Part shown: positions 60,784-64,000 of the stretch, in pieces | Layout: each line of letters begins with the position of its first letter | Numbering within the stretch: position 1 is the first letter of the stretch | Source: Bacteroidaceae bacterium | Lineage (GTDB): Bacteria > Bacteroidota > Bacteroidia > Bacteroidales > Bacteroidaceae | Direction: 5' to 3' | NCBI GenBank assembly: GCA_017617315.1 | Contig: JAFZWM010000002.1 | Coordinates: 1 to 64,000, forward strand | DNA: 64,000 nt | The notes under the pieces: generated by a model | The model's input: the letters and a program-made list of their open reading frames with translations, nothing else | Databases searched by the model: none | What the model was told of the DNA's origin: nothing | Made by a program: the position numbers and the translations under genes

Positions 60784-62442
60784 TTAATTATTAGGTTCAT
60801 CTACCTCTTCGGTAACGACGTCGGTTAGAGTTTGGATGCCTTTTTTCAGTTTGTCAAAGAATGGATTGCCGTTCTTCTTCTTTGGTGCAGTATGCTTAGG
60901 CTCTTCTGGTTCGGCAGCCTTTGGCTTGTAAACTGGTTCCGGCTTAGGTTCAGGTTGAGGCTCTGGCGTTGGAGTTTCGGCGAAACTTACGACCTCTACT
61001 TTCTCTTCGCGAACCGGTTCTGGCTGAATATAGCGTTCGTGTTCTTTCGGAATTACTGGCTCTGCAACGTGCTTTGACTCTTCGAATACTGGCTTTTGCT
61101 TGATAATCAGGTCGTCTGTCAAATCTTTAGGCTCGTTGTACACAGGCTCCGGTTCTGGCTGAGGCTCTGGTTCGGGTTCTGGAACGAACGGCTGTATGTT
61201 CTCCGGATATGGCTGAGTATCAGGCTTCGGCTCTTTTCCGTCGAACATATTGTCCATGTCGCCTGCCTTTACCATGGCGTTGCAGTTCTCGGTGGTCTTC
61301 TTTGCCGCGAGAAGCGCGAGTGCCGGAAGATAGACGAAGTCTTCGCACTTGTCGAAATCCTCGCTTATAGAGCTTATGTTGATGAAGTTCTGCTGTGCGT
61401 TTCTGATTTTTACGTTGTAGATGTTCTTCTGAATGGCTGTCTCGAGGGCCTTCAGAGCCGAACCTCTACCAGTTATGATGATTCCGCCGAGCAGTTCGTT
61501 GATGCTGAAGCCCGACAGTTCAATCTGATGTGTTACGTTTAGCAGAATCTCCTTGATGCGTGCCTCTACCACCGGCTGAAGCTCGCTTGCCTTGTATTCG
61601 ATATCGTTGATGATGAACAGTTTGTCGTTCTCTTGCTCGTTCTCGTCGGTTTGTGCAAGAGCCTGTTCGCACTTGAATGCCTCTGACCAGTCGTAGTCAA
61701 TCTGCATTCCGTTGTCGAAATCCTTGTTTATGGTGTTGCTTCCGAGTGGAATTACTGCCAGGTGGCGAAGGATGTTGTTGCGGTAGATGCTCACCGTTGT
61801 TGTCTCGGCACCGAAGTCGATGAGGATACATCCCGAACGCTTCTCGTCCTCGGTAATGAGGTTTTCGCCAAGCACCAGCGGAATGAGTCGGGTGTCGGCA
61901 ATGCTTACGTTGGCATCCTTAAAGCTGCTCCACACCCTGTCTCTTAGGCGCGGATTGGCAATTACGTTTATATATTCGCATCTGATGCTCTTTCCTTCTG
62001 TTCCGACAGGGTCGGTTGTTTGGTCGGAGCCGATTTTGTATTCTTGGCTTATTACGTTAAAGACTTCAGCGTTTGGGTAAGTTACGTTCTCGCTTTCGTT
62101 CTGCATCGACTTTACTATTTTGCGGTCGATTTTGGTTGAGCTTACGAAAACTTTGCTTACTGTGTTTTTCACCGAGCGTATAGACTGGCCTCCAATGCCA
62201 ACATATACCTTTGATATTTTTCCAAGGTCTCTAAAGGCAAGTTGCTTGTCAAGTTTGGTCTTGATAGATCTGATGCAGTTGGCTGTTTTGTCTATATTTG
62301 AAACAACACCTTTTCTTATGCAGCCGTTGCTCTGTTCGGTTGCATAAGCCAACACCTTTACACCGTCGGGTTCCTTTCGTCCTACAATGCCGACTATCTG
62401 TGATGTTCCCAGTGTTATTGCAGCTATAAAATCTTTTGCCAT
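60784..62442 (-). CDS. ftsA: Cell division protein FtsA with long Pro/Glu-rich linker
   Basis: 552 residues; typical FtsA has about 420. The actin-like fold occupies about 1-385, with the ATP-site block ILIDFGAETTTVSIYR and GIIITGRGSALK. An inserted linker (about 405-520) is rich in Pro and Glu, with repeated PEPQPEPEP. The C-terminus GNPFFDKLKKGIQTLTDVV is the amphipathic membrane-targeting helix that tethers FtsZ to the membrane. The linker lengthens the reach between the actin-like core and the membrane. Such extension is common in Bacteroidota FtsA. Confidence 0.95.
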   Translation of the reverse strand: MAKDFIAAITLGTSQIVGIVGRKEPDGVKVLAYATEQSNGCIRKGVVSNIDKTANCIRSIKTKLDKQLAFRDLGKISKVYVGIGGQSIRSVKNTVSKVFVSSTKIDRKIVKSMQNESENVTYPNAEVFNVISQEYKIGSDQTTDPVGTEGKSIRCEYINVIANPRLRDRVWSSFKDANVSIADTRLIPLVLGENLITEDEKRSGCILIDFGAETTTVSIYRNNILRHLAVIPLGSNTINKDFDNGMQIDYDWSEAFKCEQALAQTDENEQENDKLFIINDIEYKASELQPVVEARIKEILLNVTHQIELSGFSINELLGGIIITGRGSALKALETAIQKNIYNVKIRNAQQNFINISSISEDFDKCEDFVYLPALALLAAKKTTENCNAMVKAGDMDNMFDGKEPKPDTQPYPENIQPFVPEPEPEPQPEPEPVYNEPKDLTDDLIIKQKPVFEESKHVAEPVIPKEHERYIQPEPVREEKVEVVSFAETPTPEPQPEPKPEPVYKPKAAEPEEPKHTAPKKKNGNPFFDKLKKGIQTLTDVVTEEVDEPNN

Positions 62443-62447
62443 ATATG

Positions 62448-63194
62448 TTATTCTTTATTTGTACAAATTATTTGGTTGTCAAATTCAAGGTTTATCATCG
62501 AGTATCTGTCCCATCCAACCTTGCCGAGTATCTTTTTGTAGAACTGTTTGAGTCGCGTCAGTTTCTCTTCCAGGTTCTCGCCCTTGCCAAGAAGAACGAT
62601 GTGGTCGCCCACTCGTGGAATCAACTGAATCTCGCGGCTGGCTGTAACGTTTATCTGCTCAATCTGGCAGTCCCAGAAGTTGTCTTCCTGAATTATGTTT
62701 GCCAGTTCGAGAATCTCCTTCTTTGCGAGCTTGCGGTCGATGTTGCCCGTGGCTATCACGATGTTTGCCGGATGCCCTTTGCTCGAGAGAACGAAGCCGT
62801 TGTGGTCGAGATAGTAGTCTTCGCCGTTGCTCGACATTATTCTTACTATCGGCTTCTTCTGCGTTGCCTCGATTATAACCTTTCCGTTTGGCGTCTTGTA
62901 GCAGTTTGCCGTGTTGATGTAAGGCTGTCGTAGCAGTACGGCTTCTATCGCCTTGCAGTCTATTCGGCTGATTCTCTCACCCTGCGGATACATCTTTGCC
63001 GACTTCAGCAGCGTCTTCACGTTCGATGACGTTATGTAGTCGAGCTGCGCGCTGTCCTTGACTGTGATCTCAATTTGCGAGCAGACGGTTATCTTGCTTT
63101 GGTCGTCGGTTTTGAACAGGGCATAAACCAGATATGTTATCAGCGCAACCAGAAGCAGAACTTGCAGAATGATTTTCAGCTTCTTATTCCACAT
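62448..63194 (-). CDS. ftsQ: Cell division protein FtsQ (DivIB-like)
   Basis: 248 residues. One N-terminal transmembrane helix (IILQVLLLVALITYLVYALF, residues 8-27) places the rest in the periplasm. A POTRA domain (about 40-110: ITSSNVKTLLKSAKMYPQGE) is followed by the FtsQ beta domain (VVIATGNIDRKLAKKEILEL). FtsQ links early and late divisome parts with FtsB and FtsL. It lies between murC and ftsA, as is typical of the dcw cluster, with 9 and 5 bases between genes. Confidence 0.93.
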   Translation of the reverse strand: MWNKKLKIILQVLLLVALITYLVYALFKTDDQSKITVCSQIEITVKDSAQLDYITSSNVKTLLKSAKMYPQGERISRIDCKAIEAVLLRQPYINTANCYKTPNGKVIIEATQKKPIVRIMSSNGEDYYLDHNGFVLSSKGHPANIVIATGNIDRKLAKKEILELANIIQEDNFWDCQIEQINVTASREIQLIPRVGDHIVLLGKGENLEEKLTRLKQFYKKILGKVGWDRYSMINLEFDNQIICTNKE

Positions 63195-63203
63195 CTTGGG
63201 CTG

Positions 63204-64000
63204 TTATCTTTTTGACAGAATCTCTGTTATCTCAGGAACAAGGTTCTCGATGTCGCCTGCGCCGAGCGAGATGAGCACGTCGAACTCGTTGTTCTTGATG
63301 ATGTCGATAATCTCATCCCTGTGGCACATGCGCTTCTTTATTCCCGGACGCAGGTTGTTGTATATCAGCTCGCTTGTAACGCCTGGAATTGGCTGCTCGC
63401 GTGCCGGATAGATGTCAACCAGGATAACCTCGTCGAGAAGCGACAGACTACTTGCGAAATCCTTGTAGAAATCGCGTGTGCGTGTGTACAGATGTGGCTG
63501 GAACAAGGCCGTAACCTTGCGGTCCTTGTACAGTTCCTTTATAGAGAGTGCGCTCTGCTTAATCTCGGCAGGGTGGTGCGCATAGTCGCTTAGGAATACA
63601 ATCTTGTCGTTCTTTATCTTGAAGTCGAAACGGCGGTCAACGCCTCCGAACGACAGCATTCCGGCCTTTATTTCCTCGTTTGACACTCCGCTCATCTGAG
63701 CCAGAGCCATCGCAGCGATTCCGTTCTCGATGTTGATGCTCACCGGAACGCCAAGCTGAATGTCCTTGATGTTGCCGAATGGCGAAACGAAATCGAAGAA
63801 AATCTCGCCGTTGCCGATTCGGATGTTCTCGGCATGGAAGTCGCCCTCGTCGCGGCTGTATTCGTATAGTTTCACGCCATCCAGCAAAGCCGGCTTCATC
63901 TCAAGCCCCTTGTGAAGGATGAGTGCACCGCCTGGCTGAATGAGCGATGTATATTTGCTGAAACTCTCGAGATAAGCGTTCTTTGTTCCGTAGATGTCCA
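63204..64000 (-). CDS. murC: UDP-N-acetylmuramate--L-alanine ligase, C-terminal part (5' end beyond window)
   Basis: About 265 residues remain; the frame stays open to the window edge. The visible part starts in the middle domain (DIYGTKNAYLESF; LIQPGGALILHKG) and contains AIAALAQMSGV-like (GIAAMALAQMSGV), FGGVDRRFDF, SDYAHHPAEI and the ATP-domain block ALFQPHLYTRTRDFYKDF. It adds L-Ala to UDP-MurNAc in peptidoglycan synthesis. The internal ATG at 63899 is not the start. Followed after 9 bases by ftsQ. Confidence 0.95.
   Translation of the reverse strand, partial: DIYGTKNAYLESFSKYTSLIQPGGALILHKGLEMKPALLDGVKLYEYSRDEGDFHAENIRIGNGEIFFDFVSPFGNIKDIQLGVPVSINIENGIAAMALAQMSGVSNEEIKAGMLSFGGVDRRFDFKIKNDKIVFLSDYAHHPAEIKQSALSIKELYKDRKVTALFQPHLYTRTRDFYKDFASSLSLLDEVILVDIYPAREQPIPGVTSELIYNNLRPGIKKRMCHRDEIIDIIKNNEFDVLISLGAGDIENLVPEITEILSKR

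Overview
The window is chromosomal DNA of a Bacteroidota bacterium, most likely order Bacteroidales and Prevotella- or Bacteroides-like. The evidence is promoters of the TTTG-N19/20-TAnnTTTG type, weak ribosome binding sites, a hybrid two-component regulator, a Mfa/Fim-type fimbrial operon, DUF4292, DUF3109, DUF3575 and DUF3868 proteins, and gene orders typical of that group: rimP-nusA-infB-cvpA-sufBCDS; murC-ftsQ-ftsA-ftsZ-yqeY; dut-TPR-DUF4292-EnvC. Most of the window is conserved housekeeping sequence. No complete prophage, insertion sequence, CRISPR array or recognisable defence system is present.

Layout. 1-7.1 kb: tRNA-Met, HAD hydrolase and ribF, a secreted protein of unknown function, mannose-1-phosphate guanylyltransferase, tRNA-Leu, a GH28 pectin-type hydrolase and a dGTPase. 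7.1-11.8 kb: a tightly coupled dut/TPR lipoprotein/DUF4292/EnvC-like operon. 12.4-15.2 kb: a one-protein hybrid histidine kinase/AraC regulator with TPR sensor repeats. 15.3-17.3 kb: an AT-rich accessory patch with two lipoproteins, an RHS core remnant and a large inverted repeat built of short GTTTCA units. 17.3-25.3 kb: an M20 deacylase, an acyl-CoA ligase, prfB, a CYTH protein, a HhH protein, an unknown protein, and an NfeD/SPFH pair. 25.5-26.8 kb: an AT-rich orphan gene whose product is an internal tandem duplication. 27.0-32.6 kb: greA-HIT, a DUF4369/thioredoxin-fold lipoprotein, pnp, a repeat-dense intergenic region and a second thioredoxin-like protein. 32.7-37.5 kb: a fimbrial operon (DUF3575, DUF3868/OmpA, fimbrillin-like lipoprotein, Mfa2/FimB-like lipoprotein). 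37.7-48.4 kb: translation/transcription factors rimP, nusA, infB, then cvpA, sufBCDS and rnhB. 48.5-50.8 kb: a Cys/Lys-rich secreted peptide and two orphan genes, one bracketed by 45-bp direct repeats. 51.0-55.5 kb: gpmI, a WG-repeat protein, a paralogue of the first unknown secreted protein and a DUF3109 protein. 55.6-64.0 kb: gyrB, rpsT, tRNA-Glu, recO, yqeY and the division genes ftsZ, ftsA, ftsQ and murC (murC is cut by the window end).

The least explained items are: the two paralogous secreted proteins of about 310 residues at opposite ends of the window; the 417-residue duplicated-domain protein; a family of 11-bp-period tandem repeats at three intergenic sites, the largest flanked by inverted TTGTCAA-type arrays; the iteron-like palindrome next to the RHS remnant; and the 45-bp direct repeats around a small secreted-protein gene. 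None of these is proven to be a new system; each is given with a decisive test. All family assignments rest on reading motifs and gene order, because no database search was possible.
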